Below, piece by piece: positions 10,411 through 17,395 of a stretch of DNA of 64,000 nucleotides. The DNA is from Sphingobacterium sp. N143 (lineage in GTDB: Bacteria > Bacteroidota > Bacteroidia > Sphingobacteriales > Sphingobacteriaceae). The first letter of the stretch is position 1. Every line of letters starts with the position of its first letter. The notes under the pieces are model-generated. The model did no database searches, was not told where the DNA came from, and saw nothing but the letters and a program-made list of their open reading frames with translations. The DNA lies in contig NZ_JACAIS010000001.1 in assembly GCF_030325625.1 (NCBI RefSeq), positions 310,001-374,000 on the forward strand, written 5' to 3'. Made by a program: the position numbers and the translations under genes.

Positions 10411-10491
10411 TATTTTTGTTTTATGAAATTTTGCAATTTTTCAGATTCCGAAGACGAGGATATTGCTGCTTATTTAAGCGGGTTGGCATGA
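10411..10491 (+). CDS. Possible 22-residue small ORF behind a -7 box
   Basis: The -7 sequence TATTTTTG (10411-10418) is followed after four bases by an ATG at 10423 and an ORF ending with TGA at 10491. It encodes an acidic peptide starting MKFCNFSDSEDEDIAAYL. The box-to-ATG spacing is the same as at the candidate leaderless starts at 38032 and 58680. It is too short to judge by composition and no -33 box is evident. It may be chance. Confidence 0.2.
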   Translation, partial: YFCFMKFCNFSDSEDEDIAAYLSGLA

Positions 10492-10603
10492 TGGCATTGG
10501 GCAAAAAGGAGGCTAAAAATAAAAGGAACCTAGGCTGCAGGGAATAAATGCAGCGTTCGATTGGGAACAGTGATGCCTGTCGTCAATTATTGCAAATTTT
10601 TTG

Positions 10604-10611
10604 TATATTTG
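10604..10611 (+). promoter_or_regulatory. -7 promoter box for the cold-shock-domain gene
   Basis: TATATTTG matches the Bacteroidota TAnnTTTG box. Transcription from about 10616 would give a leader of roughly 90 bases before the ATG at 10709, unusually long for this window. No good -33 box at the expected distance. Confidence 0.5.
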
Positions 10612-10708
10612 CAGCATATCTCCTAAGTACATATCGCATTTTTATCTTTTCAACAAAGCTCTAAAGGTCCGTAACCTCCTCGGGAAAATTTATTTTAATC
10701 CATATTGA

Positions 10709-11131
10709 ATGAGCAAAAGCCAAATTACATTTAACAAAAAAGAACGAGAAAAAAAGAAACTACTCAAAAAACAACAGAAAATTGAGAAAAAAGAATTCAA
10801 CAAAACAAACAACGATAAAGGAAAATCTTTGGAAGAGCTGTTTGCTTATGTTGATGAATACGGGAATATCTCAGACAAGCCACCCGTCAAATTAAAAGAG
10901 GGTGAAACTCCGGCCTCTGCCAGCACCCAAGATGACTATTCTTTTGGGAAAGTTGTCCATTACAATACAGAATCCAATTACGGGTTCATCCGGGATAATG
11001 AAACACAACAATCCGTTTATTTTAATGATCGTCTTGTAGGGCAGAAATTAAATCTTAATCAGAAAGTCAAGTTTAAATTCAAAAGTGCCAAACAAGGGAC
11101 TCAAGTAACTGAAGTTTTGATCGAATATTAA
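10709..11131 (+). CDS. Cold-shock (CSD/S1-like) domain protein with basic N-terminal region
   Basis: 140 residues. Residues 1-45 are very lysine-rich and probably helical (KKEREKKKLLKKQQKIEKK). Residues 75-140 resemble a cold-shock RNA-binding fold: FGKVVHYNTESNYGFIRDNETQQSVYFNDR, comparable to the GxVkwfn...yGFI...vFvh pattern with RNP1-like aromatic residues, followed by V-x-F-x-F beta strands. A nucleic-acid-binding role is likely; the exact target is unknown. The long 5' leader (about 90 bases) is reminiscent of cold-shock mRNAs. It ends before a structured intergenic segment. Confidence 0.7.
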   Translation: MSKSQITFNKKEREKKKLLKKQQKIEKKEFNKTNNDKGKSLEELFAYVDEYGNISDKPPVKLKEGETPASASTQDDYSFGKVVHYNTESNYGFIRDNETQQSVYFNDRLVGQKLNLNQKVKFKFKSAKQGTQVTEVLIEY

Positions 11132-11172
11132 TCAATACATATCCGGCTCTCGCAGAAGCCAGGAAAAATATA

Positions 11173-11256
11173 AATCCCTCGGAGGAAGTTGAGCTTTGCC
11201 CAGCAGCCCACCGGGGGATTGTTATTTGTAGGCGTTGCGCAGGCAACAGTCCCCCC
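11173..11256. other. Structured intergenic segment with two alternative stems
   Basis: Segment B (11211-11223) can pair either with upstream segment A (11173-11182, ten pairs with one G-U) or with downstream segment C (11245-11255, eleven pairs with one G-U). The two pairings exclude each other. No T-run follows. It lies between the convergent cold-shock-domain gene and the GNAT fusion gene, and may act as an unusual terminator or 3' element. Confidence 0.45.
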
Positions 11257-11276
11257 AAATGTATGGGCGGCGGTAC

Positions 11277-12029
11277 TCACTCTTTAAACGTTAAACCTTT
11301 TTCAAATAGCGCTTGCCGTAGTGGCGGAAGGGAAGCCTTTCCGAAGCCATGTAATCTCAACAGGTCCTTTTCAGTAAAACCTGCCAGTTTCTCCATGCTG
11401 TCGATACCTTGTTGTAATAATGCATTTCTTGCAGGGCTGCTCAGTAGGCTCAGAAAGCCACTATCAGGTCTCTTCTCTTTTTCACAGCTGGGGCATGTTG
11501 GACAGTGAATATCCACTTCCAATGTCGCCTGTTTTATCCAGTCGGATTTTGAGATCTGCATGTTTAATCCCTTCCAGGTTTCATTTCCGACGACAGTTTC
11601 CGATGTGACTTCTTCGTTGATCCGGAATCCCACATTTTCATAACATCGGATCGCATTGCTGTTCCACGAATAAACATTTAAGTCCGCCTGATCGTACCTG
11701 TCATCAATAAAAAGAAGCTTTAGCAGGGCATGTATAGTCTGCTTTCCATACCCTTTGTTGCGCTCTGTGTTTTGGGCGATCAATATACGTGATAAGCGCG
11801 GGATATCCCTTTCGAAATTAAGTTCACAATGCCCGATGACCATACCGGATTCCAGTAGCGTAATTTTGTATGGACGGCGTTTTGGATCCTCCAGATAATG
11901 CTGCAATTGTTTGTCCGTAATGGGGAATGAAAAGTATGGCCCAGCAAATTGAAGTAGCTCCTCTGGTGATTTTATCCATGATTTGAATCGGTCAAGATCA
12001 GTTTTTTCAAATGGAAGTAATGTTATCAT
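11277..12029 (-). CDS. GNAT acetyltransferase fused to a Cys cluster and alpha-CTD-like HhH domain
   Basis: 250 residues. Residues 1-165 form a GNAT domain of the RimJ/RimL type, with ERNKGYGKQTI as the acetyl-CoA loop and NSNAIRCYENVGF as motif B. A cysteine cluster CPTCPSC follows at 176-182, possibly metal-binding. Residues 196-250 (LSSPARNALLQQGIDSMEKL, then LHGFGKASLPPLRQAL) closely resemble the helix-hairpin-helix of the RNA polymerase alpha C-terminal domain, a DNA-binding and protein-contact module. The substrate is unknown; the fusion suggests acetylation linked to nucleic acid or transcription, which is inference. Monocistronic. Confidence 0.75.
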   Translation of the reverse strand: MITLLPFEKTDLDRFKSWIKSPEELLQFAGPYFSFPITDKQLQHYLEDPKRRPYKITLLESGMVIGHCELNFERDIPRLSRILIAQNTERNKGYGKQTIHALLKLLFIDDRYDQADLNVYSWNSNAIRCYENVGFRINEEVTSETVVGNETWKGLNMQISKSDWIKQATLEVDIHCPTCPSCEKEKRPDSGFLSLLSSPARNALLQQGIDSMEKLAGFTEKDLLRLHGFGKASLPPLRQALFEKGLTFKE

Positions 12030-13096
12030 GATGTTTGGGGGTACTTGCTGTGTTTGATTATTAGGTCCAATTTAGACAATTATAAAGTTCTTTCCTAAGA
12101 GCTAAGGGAGATTTGAAAAAAAATCCGTGAAAAAACTATGGACAAGCCAAACGGTTATGGCCCGATAAAAAAGCGATGGAGTAGGGGGGGGGAGTTAAGG
12201 TGTTTTAGCTCATCTCCTGCGGTTTTATGGTTTTATACTAGTGTGGGTGGTCTACTGGTGTAAAATTAGGCCTGAGAGCTTTAAAAGAGCTTAAATGAGT
12301 GCTATGGTTGGCGGAAGATGAATTGGGTTTGTGAAAGTAAGATAATTCGACCTACTTAGGGCGTTCGAACTAGTATCAGGCATACCTGATGGAAAGTGTA
12401 ATCATGAAAAAAATGGTTCATAGGGAGGACTATAGCGAGAGTGATTTAAGAAGCAAAAAAGAAGGTTGAACCTGAAAAAGTATGTGGATAAAATAATATC
12501 CACTTGTTTTACAATAAAAAATAACGCTTTTTTGTTGCTTTTTATCCTTAATTTATACATTATATGAACTTTTTAATATTTTGCTTTATAGATACTAACG
12601 TAAAATTATTTGCCGTATTGGCTATCGATTATACCGATTTCGTATTAAGAATGAAATTCTGGTCTTTTTGACTAAATGTAGAGATCGTAAGGCCCGTTTT
12701 TAACCCAAAGGAAAGGTTCAGAATGGTTGAAAAATCGATGGTGAATTTTTCTTTAGACGGCTTAAATCGAGACGATATCTTGAGAAATACATCGTTTCCA
12801 GGTATTTAGTTTAAAAGGCCTGCAAAACGATCCCATAAGGGAACAATAAAAGTATATTACTGATCTGTAGAATTCCGTTAGCGGTAGATAACGGGGAGCA
12901 TTTTAAACAGTGTAAAATAAATGGGAAAGATTGTTGGATTTTTTTGTTTACTATATAACCGTATAAATCAATAGTTTGGTGTAGTTTATGTTATCTTTTA
13001 ATAGATGTTTTGTGATTCCCAAACCTTCAGCTATTGGCTTGACTCATCATGGCACTTTTACTGAACAGTAGCCCTTGTGTTTACGCAAAAGAATTC
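12030..13096. other. Gene-free region of about 1.07 kb
   Basis: No frame on either strand holds a convincing gene; stops are frequent in all six. Visible elements are a G9 run (12184-12192), a 26-codon ORF at 12389-12469 and a 36-codon open stretch near 12842-12950, neither with support. The region may be decayed DNA or hold an unrecognised RNA. Confidence 0.6.
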
Positions 13097-13552
13097 TCAT
13101 TTCGGGCTGATATGGCATTTCGTCAATAAGATTTTCCCTTTGATCAGGTCATCATTAAATTGGCCAACAGTTGTTTTTTGGAGCATTTCGGAGAGGTTGT
13201 TACGGATGGTTTTAAATTCATGATGTAAAGGACATGGATACTGCTCTGAACAGAATTCCAGTCCCATACCACAGCCAACAAATAGGCTCTCACCGTCAAT
13301 AGCCTTGACGACATCCGATAGTGGTGTTGACATATCCTCCAGGTCCAGATAAAACCCGCCGCCAGGCCCCTTCATGGAGCGGATAATTCCTGCCCGGCTT
13401 AAGTTCTGCAATATCTTACCCAGAAAGGCTTCGGGGGAATGGATATTTTCGGCTATTTCCTTTATGCCGACACGCTTGTTTTCCTGAGAGCTCTGTGCGA
13501 TGAAAAAAACTGCACGAAGACCATATTCACATGTTTTGGAAAAAATACCCAT
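13097..13552 (-). CDS. Rrf2-family regulator, NsrR-like
   Basis: 151 residues. An N-terminal winged helix (YGLRAVFFIAQ, then VGIKEIAENIHSPEAFLGKILQNLSRAGII, and the wing KGPGGGFYL) is diagnostic of Rrf2. Residues about 93-108 carry three cysteines in CGMGLEFCSEQYPC, placed as in the Fe-S cluster ligands of NsrR and IscR. Adjacency to hmp makes nitric-oxide sensing the best guess. It is transcribed in the same direction as hmp and lies 108 bases downstream of it, with a hairpin and its own -7 box in between. Confidence 0.85.
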   Translation of the reverse strand: MGIFSKTCEYGLRAVFFIAQSSQENKRVGIKEIAENIHSPEAFLGKILQNLSRAGIIRSMKGPGGGFYLDLEDMSTPLSDVVKAIDGESLFVGCGMGLEFCSEQYPCPLHHEFKTIRNNLSEMLQKTTVGQFNDDLIKGKILLTKCHISPK

Positions 13553-13571
13553 AATCTGTTCTTACTTTTTA

Positions 13572-13579
13572 CAAAGGTA
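13572..13579 (-). promoter_or_regulatory. -7 box for the Rrf2 gene
   Basis: On the minus strand TACCTTTG matches TAnnTTTG and lies 19 bases upstream of the Rrf2 ATG. No clear -33 box. It suggests the regulator has its own promoter besides read-through from hmp. Confidence 0.45.
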
Positions 13580-13590
13580 CAAAATCAATA

Positions 13591-13630
13591 ATAGCCATCC
13601 ACGATTGATACAAAAAATGCGGATGGCTAT
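13591..13630. other. Hairpin between hmp and the Rrf2 gene
   Basis: A perfect 10-base inverted repeat (ATAGCCATCC and GGATGGCTAT) with a 20-base spacer, just downstream of the hmp stop. There is no clean T-run on the minus strand, so it may be a weak terminator, an mRNA-stabilising element or an operator. Confidence 0.5.
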
Positions 13631-13660
13631 TTCAGGTGTCCTGAATTTATGTGAAATAGG

Positions 13661-14863
13661 CTAGTTCAACTGTAAAGAAGCGGGACCAAATTCTTCGAAA
13701 TGGATGTTGCTGGCGTCGATACCTTGGCCAGTCAAATATTGAAAATGTTTTTCTATAAATCCTGCCGGTCCACATAAATAATAGTTAGCTTGCTGCGGGA
13801 GATGATCGGAATCTATTTTGGCCAAGTCAACCCATCCCGGGATTGCACCGTTATTTATCGGTTGAGCTTCATCATAGAAGGAGAAGCACGTGATGTTCGG
13901 GTATTGACTTTCCAATACTTGGATCCTATCTTTAAAAGCATGCAGATCATTATTTCGGCAGCCATGGATCCAAGTAATGGTGTTTTGGCCTTCCCGGCTG
14001 ACTAGATGTTCCAACATCGCGATCAACGGTGTTTGTCCGACCCCACCACTGATGAAGATATGCGGATGTTCATTTTCAACCAGATTAAAGGAACCCGTTG
14101 GTGCTGTCAGTTCAAGTTGTTTTCCGACTTGAAAATACTGGTGTATATAATTACTCACCATACCATCAGGTTTTCCTTCGACTGCTTCCTTTTTAACCGA
14201 TATACGCAGATATTTTCCATTGCTGGCATCTGATAGGCTGTATTGTCTGGGCTGGTAAAGATGGAGCTCAGGAAGGAAAACACGAACACTTACATATTGG
14301 CCGGGAGTATGTACGGGAAGTTTTCCACCATCCGTAGGTTCAAGATAAATCGATTGGATCTCGGCAGTTTCAGCTACAACTTTTACGACATTAAAAGGCT
14401 TCCAGCCTGTCCAGCCACCGTCGTGCTGGATCATTTGGTCATACATCTCTTTTTCAACCCCGATCATCAAGTCGGCCAATTGAAAATAAGCAACCTTCCA
14501 GGCTTCGATCAGTTCATCTGAGGCAGCATCGCCTAATACTTCCTGAATAGAAGCCAAAAGATGTTTCCCCACAATTTGATAGTGCTCAGGGCGGATATTC
14601 AGACTGCTGTGTTTCTGGCCAATGTGCTTGACAGCGGATAAAAGAACCGATGGATTATCGATATGTTCCGCATAAGCGAGCACTGCTGTGGCCAAGGCTG
14701 TCTGTTGTCTGGCATTTTGTTGATTACCCATATTGAAAATATGTTTAAGCTCAGGGTTGTGCGTAAACATGCGTTTGTAGAAATGACTGGTTAAAGCAAC
14801 TCCATGTTCTTTTAAAACAGGTATCGTGCCCTTGATTAAATCTTTTTGTGCTTCAGTTATCAT
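13661..14863 (-). CDS. hmp: Flavohaemoprotein, nitric oxide dioxygenase
   Basis: 400 residues: globin domain (1-138), ferredoxin-reductase-type FAD domain (about 150-255; RQYSLSDAS) and NAD domain (about 260-400; GGVGQTPLIAML). The haem ligand His85 and the distal Tyr29 and Gln53 are at the positions expected for E. coli Hmp. It oxidises NO to nitrate with O2 and NAD(P)H in the cytosol. A good promoter and a palindrome lie upstream, and an NsrR-like regulator gene lies downstream. Confidence 0.96.
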   Translation of the reverse strand: MITEAQKDLIKGTIPVLKEHGVALTSHFYKRMFTHNPELKHIFNMGNQQNARQQTALATAVLAYAEHIDNPSVLLSAVKHIGQKHSSLNIRPEHYQIVGKHLLASIQEVLGDAASDELIEAWKVAYFQLADLMIGVEKEMYDQMIQHDGGWTGWKPFNVVKVVAETAEIQSIYLEPTDGGKLPVHTPGQYVSVRVFLPELHLYQPRQYSLSDASNGKYLRISVKKEAVEGKPDGMVSNYIHQYFQVGKQLELTAPTGSFNLVENEHPHIFISGGVGQTPLIAMLEHLVSREGQNTITWIHGCRNNDLHAFKDRIQVLESQYPNITCFSFYDEAQPINNGAIPGWVDLAKIDSDHLPQQANYYLCGPAGFIEKHFQYLTGQGIDASNIHFEEFGPASLQLN

Positions 14864-14965
14864 AAATAAAATATTTAAATACCTTTTTGTCTTTTATTTT
14901 ATTAAAAAAGGGATTAAAAAATTGTCTTCCTCACTTTTGAGGAGCGTTCCTTCGTTGATAGGGTA

Positions 14966-14977
14966 CATTTGCAAATG
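14966..14977. promoter_or_regulatory. Palindromic operator candidate in the hmp promoter
   Basis: CATTTGCAAATG is a perfect 12-base palindrome placed about at and downstream of the predicted hmp transcription start. The ATTT..AAAT core resembles NsrR sites, which have ATTT-N-AAAT, but with a 2-base centre here. Candidate binding site for the neighbouring Rrf2 protein. Confidence 0.55.
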
Positions 14978-14988
14978 ACTATCGGGTA

Positions 14989-15018
14989 CAAAAATAGGAA
15001 TTAATAATAGAAGACAAA
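14989..15018 (-). promoter_or_regulatory. hmp promoter
   Basis: On the minus strand TTTG (15018-15015), an 18-base spacer and TATTTTTG (14996-14989) match the Bacteroidota promoter. Predicted start near 14984, giving a leader of about 120 bases. Confidence 0.7.
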
Positions 15019-15218
15019 AATATCTTTTATTATTTTTTGTATTCTACGCCATCGATTGCGTAGAAAATTGTAGGATTTAAAAGCTATTGCTGTTAATTTG
15101 GTAGAGTGACTTGATTATACCTGTTGATGTGATGAACTCTGGACAGCATAATGACATGTTATAATCGTAAGGACAGTGGGACCTGTCATGGCACGTTTTT
15201 GGATTATTGTTATCGTGT

Positions 15219-15251
15219 TGCACCCGAAACTTGTTTTCGGGTGCACTTTTG
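15219..15251 (+). terminator. Orphan plus-strand intrinsic terminator
   Basis: An 11-base-pair stem (TGCACCCGAAA with TTTCGGGTGCA), 5-base loop, then CTTTTGTTTT. No plus-strand gene precedes it; hmp upstream is on the other strand. It may end a small RNA starting between about 15065 and 15200, or be a relic. Confidence 0.6.
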
Positions 15252-15466
15252 TTTTCGGGCTACTGTCATGTTTTTCAGGTCTTGGGCATAGAAAGTCCAT
15301 TCAGGTGTTCGGATAATATCCTGGTCCATGTTTACTACGGGCTTAGCATAATTAAAAGCACGAGTTCGTCATTGCTGATTCATTCAAACCTTTGATGTGC
15401 TCTTTTTTCTGGGTAAATTAGCATGGGTGAAACAGTTTGTGCGCTGTTTCTTAAAATAAGTGCAAT

Positions 15467-16972
15467 ATGAAGATACTTTCAGCTTCCCAGATGAATTGGG
15501 TGGATGGTGAAACTATAAAAGATCAGGGGATCAGCAGCCTTGATCTTATGGAACGTGCCGCAACCAGGGTTTTTGACCAGATCAGATTGGCTTATCCCAA
15601 TTTAGAACAGCAGGTTTTTTATATTTTCTGTGGCAAGGGAAACAATGGCGGGGATGGTTTGGTGCTTGCCAGGCTACTGGATCAAAAGCAGGCTCATGTA
15701 AGAGTTTATTTGATTGACACAAATAATTATTCTCCAGCTAATCTCAGCAACCAAAAACGTCTTCCTGCGCATATTATCCAAAAAATAACACCGGCGGATC
15801 TGGTCGTTATTCCTACAGATGTAATTGTATTGGACTGTTTATTTGGTTATGGTCTGAAGCAGGCTCTCGATGAAAGCTGGAATGGCCTTATTTCCTGCAT
15901 CAATGGTAGCGGAGCGACTGTTTATGCCGTAGATATGCCTTCGGGTTTACTGGCAGATGAGACGACCAGGCCATCAGCTCCCATTGTAAAGGCGGACCTG
16001 GTATATACCTTTCAGGCTCCCAAATTGGGACTACTGTTGCCTGAAAATCAATTATGGGCTAAAGAATTTACAGTTCTGGACATAGGTTTGAGCCTAAATG
16101 CACTGGAAGCGGTAAGGATGGCCTATGGTTATGTCGATCAACAGCTGCTGAAGTCCTTTTATCGAAAACGACAGAAATTTGATCATAAAGGTGTTTTTGG
16201 TCACGCGTTAATTATAGGGGGGAGTCGGGGCAAAATGGGGGCAGTACAATTGGCGCTGCGGGCAGCCTTACGTGCAGGCTGCGGTTTAGCCTCTGCGTAT
16301 ATCCCTTCTTGCGGTTGCAGCAGTATTCAAACTGCTGTGCCAGAAGCAATGGTCATCACTGATCCGCAGGAAGACATGATTTCTCAGCTGCCCAACGTGG
16401 ATGCGTATCAGTCCATTGGTATCGGTATTGGGATGGGGACCGATCAAAATACCCGCCATGCTTTAAAAAAGTTTATCCTGCAGGCCGGACGCAGTGTTCT
16501 GGTATTGGATGCAGATGCCCTCAATATTCTGGCCAAAGAACCTGATTTGTGGGCCTTTGTTCCTAAAGGCAGTCTACTGACACCACATCCGAAGGAGCTC
16601 AGTCGCATTTTGGGAAACTGGCAAAATGATTTTGAGAAAATCGAAAAGGTAAAAGCTTTTGCTGCCAAATACCAGCTGTATGTTTTGATAAAAGGGGCAA
16701 ATAGCGCCATGGTTATGCCTGAAGGTGATGTTTACTTTAATAGCACTGGGAACGTCGGTATGGCCACAGGTGGTAGCGGCGATATTCTGACAGGTATATT
16801 GACTGCATTGTTGGGGCAGGGGTATTCCTCCAAAGAGGCGTTGATTATGGGGGTATATATACATGGCAGGGCCGCGGATATTGCCGTACAATCAATAGGC
16901 GTATACTCTTTATTGCCATCGGATATCATCGGCCAGCTTCCAGCAGCATTTATGGAATTAGAAGGAGGTTAA
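15467..16972 (+). CDS. nnrD: Bifunctional NAD(P)H-hydrate epimerase / dehydratase
   Basis: 501 residues. The N-terminal YjeF epimerase domain (1-215) has GKGNNGGDGLVLARLL. The C-terminal ribokinase-like dehydratase domain (225-500) has DADALNIL, TPHPKELSRIL and GGSGDILTGILTALLGQG. It repairs hydrated NAD(P)H: the epimerase interconverts R and S forms, the dehydratase restores NAD(P)H using ADP. It is followed directly by a GNAT gene whose ATG immediately follows the TAA. Confidence 0.95.
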   Translation: MKILSASQMNWVDGETIKDQGISSLDLMERAATRVFDQIRLAYPNLEQQVFYIFCGKGNNGGDGLVLARLLDQKQAHVRVYLIDTNNYSPANLSNQKRLPAHIIQKITPADLVVIPTDVIVLDCLFGYGLKQALDESWNGLISCINGSGATVYAVDMPSGLLADETTRPSAPIVKADLVYTFQAPKLGLLLPENQLWAKEFTVLDIGLSLNALEAVRMAYGYVDQQLLKSFYRKRQKFDHKGVFGHALIIGGSRGKMGAVQLALRAALRAGCGLASAYIPSCGCSSIQTAVPEAMVITDPQEDMISQLPNVDAYQSIGIGIGMGTDQNTRHALKKFILQAGRSVLVLDADALNILAKEPDLWAFVPKGSLLTPHPKELSRILGNWQNDFEKIEKVKAFAAKYQLYVLIKGANSAMVMPEGDVYFNSTGNVGMATGGSGDILTGILTALLGQGYSSKEALIMGVYIHGRAADIAVQSIGVYSLLPSDIIGQLPAAFMELEGG

Positions 16973-17395
16973 ATGTCAGACTGGTATGTTGAACAGGTCT
17001 TTGCTGCCCGCACTTGGAAGCTGAGAAAAGAAATCTTTTCTCCTGAGGGGAGTCTTGCCGATGTGATGTTGGAGGATGACTTCAACGCCTCCCATTTTGC
17101 GGCTTATCATAAAGATGAAGTCGTCGGTGTATTGACCTTAACCAGGCGGGATGATGAATATACAGTTCATTTTTTTGCTGTCCGGCCAATTTTTAGACGA
17201 CAAGGAGTAGGGTATGCGCTAGTACGGTATGCGCAGCAATTTGTCCGGACATTGCAGGGGAATCGCATCTTGGTGAGATCAGATGATGAACACAGCCGTT
17301 TTTGGATGAACATTGGTTTTAGGCCACTGGCAAAAGAAGAAAATGGGAGAACATTATTTTCATGCTCTTTAGAAGGTGACATTGTATCCCAGTGA
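16973..17395 (+). CDS. GNAT family N-acetyltransferase
   Basis: 140 residues. The acetyl-CoA loop RPIFRRQGVGYALVRYA and a typical C-terminal segment (FWMNIGFRPLAKEE) place it in the GNAT superfamily; the substrate is not identifiable. The ATG directly follows the nnrD stop, and a strong Shine-Dalgarno (AAGGAGG), unusual in this window, is embedded in the last nnrD codons, indicating translational coupling. Its 3' end overlaps the convergent DUF3943 gene by 27 bases. Confidence 0.85.
   Translation: MSDWYVEQVFAARTWKLRKEIFSPEGSLADVMLEDDFNASHFAAYHKDEVVGVLTLTRRDDEYTVHFFAVRPIFRRQGVGYALVRYAQQFVRTLQGNRILVRSDDEHSRFWMNIGFRPLAKEENGRTLFSCSLEGDIVSQ

Larger units (their letters stand above)
14864..15466. 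other. Intergenic region between hmp and nnrD
   Basis: 603 bases without a gene. It holds the hmp promoter and operator, a short inverted repeat CTACGC/GCGTAG (near 15044-15063), the orphan plus-strand terminator at 15219-15251, and an inverted repeat GAAACAG/CTGTTTC (15429-15450) just before nnrD that could be an operator. Confidence 0.6.

Noticed and set aside
12389-12469. A 26-codon ORF (start MESVIMKKMVHRED) in the gene-free region
   Set aside because: No promoter, no visible homology and surrounding sequence full of stops; not better than chance.
12842-12950. A 36-codon open stretch reading IPLAVDNGEHFKQCKING
   Set aside because: It has no start codon and is too short; the resemblance to coding sequence is weak.
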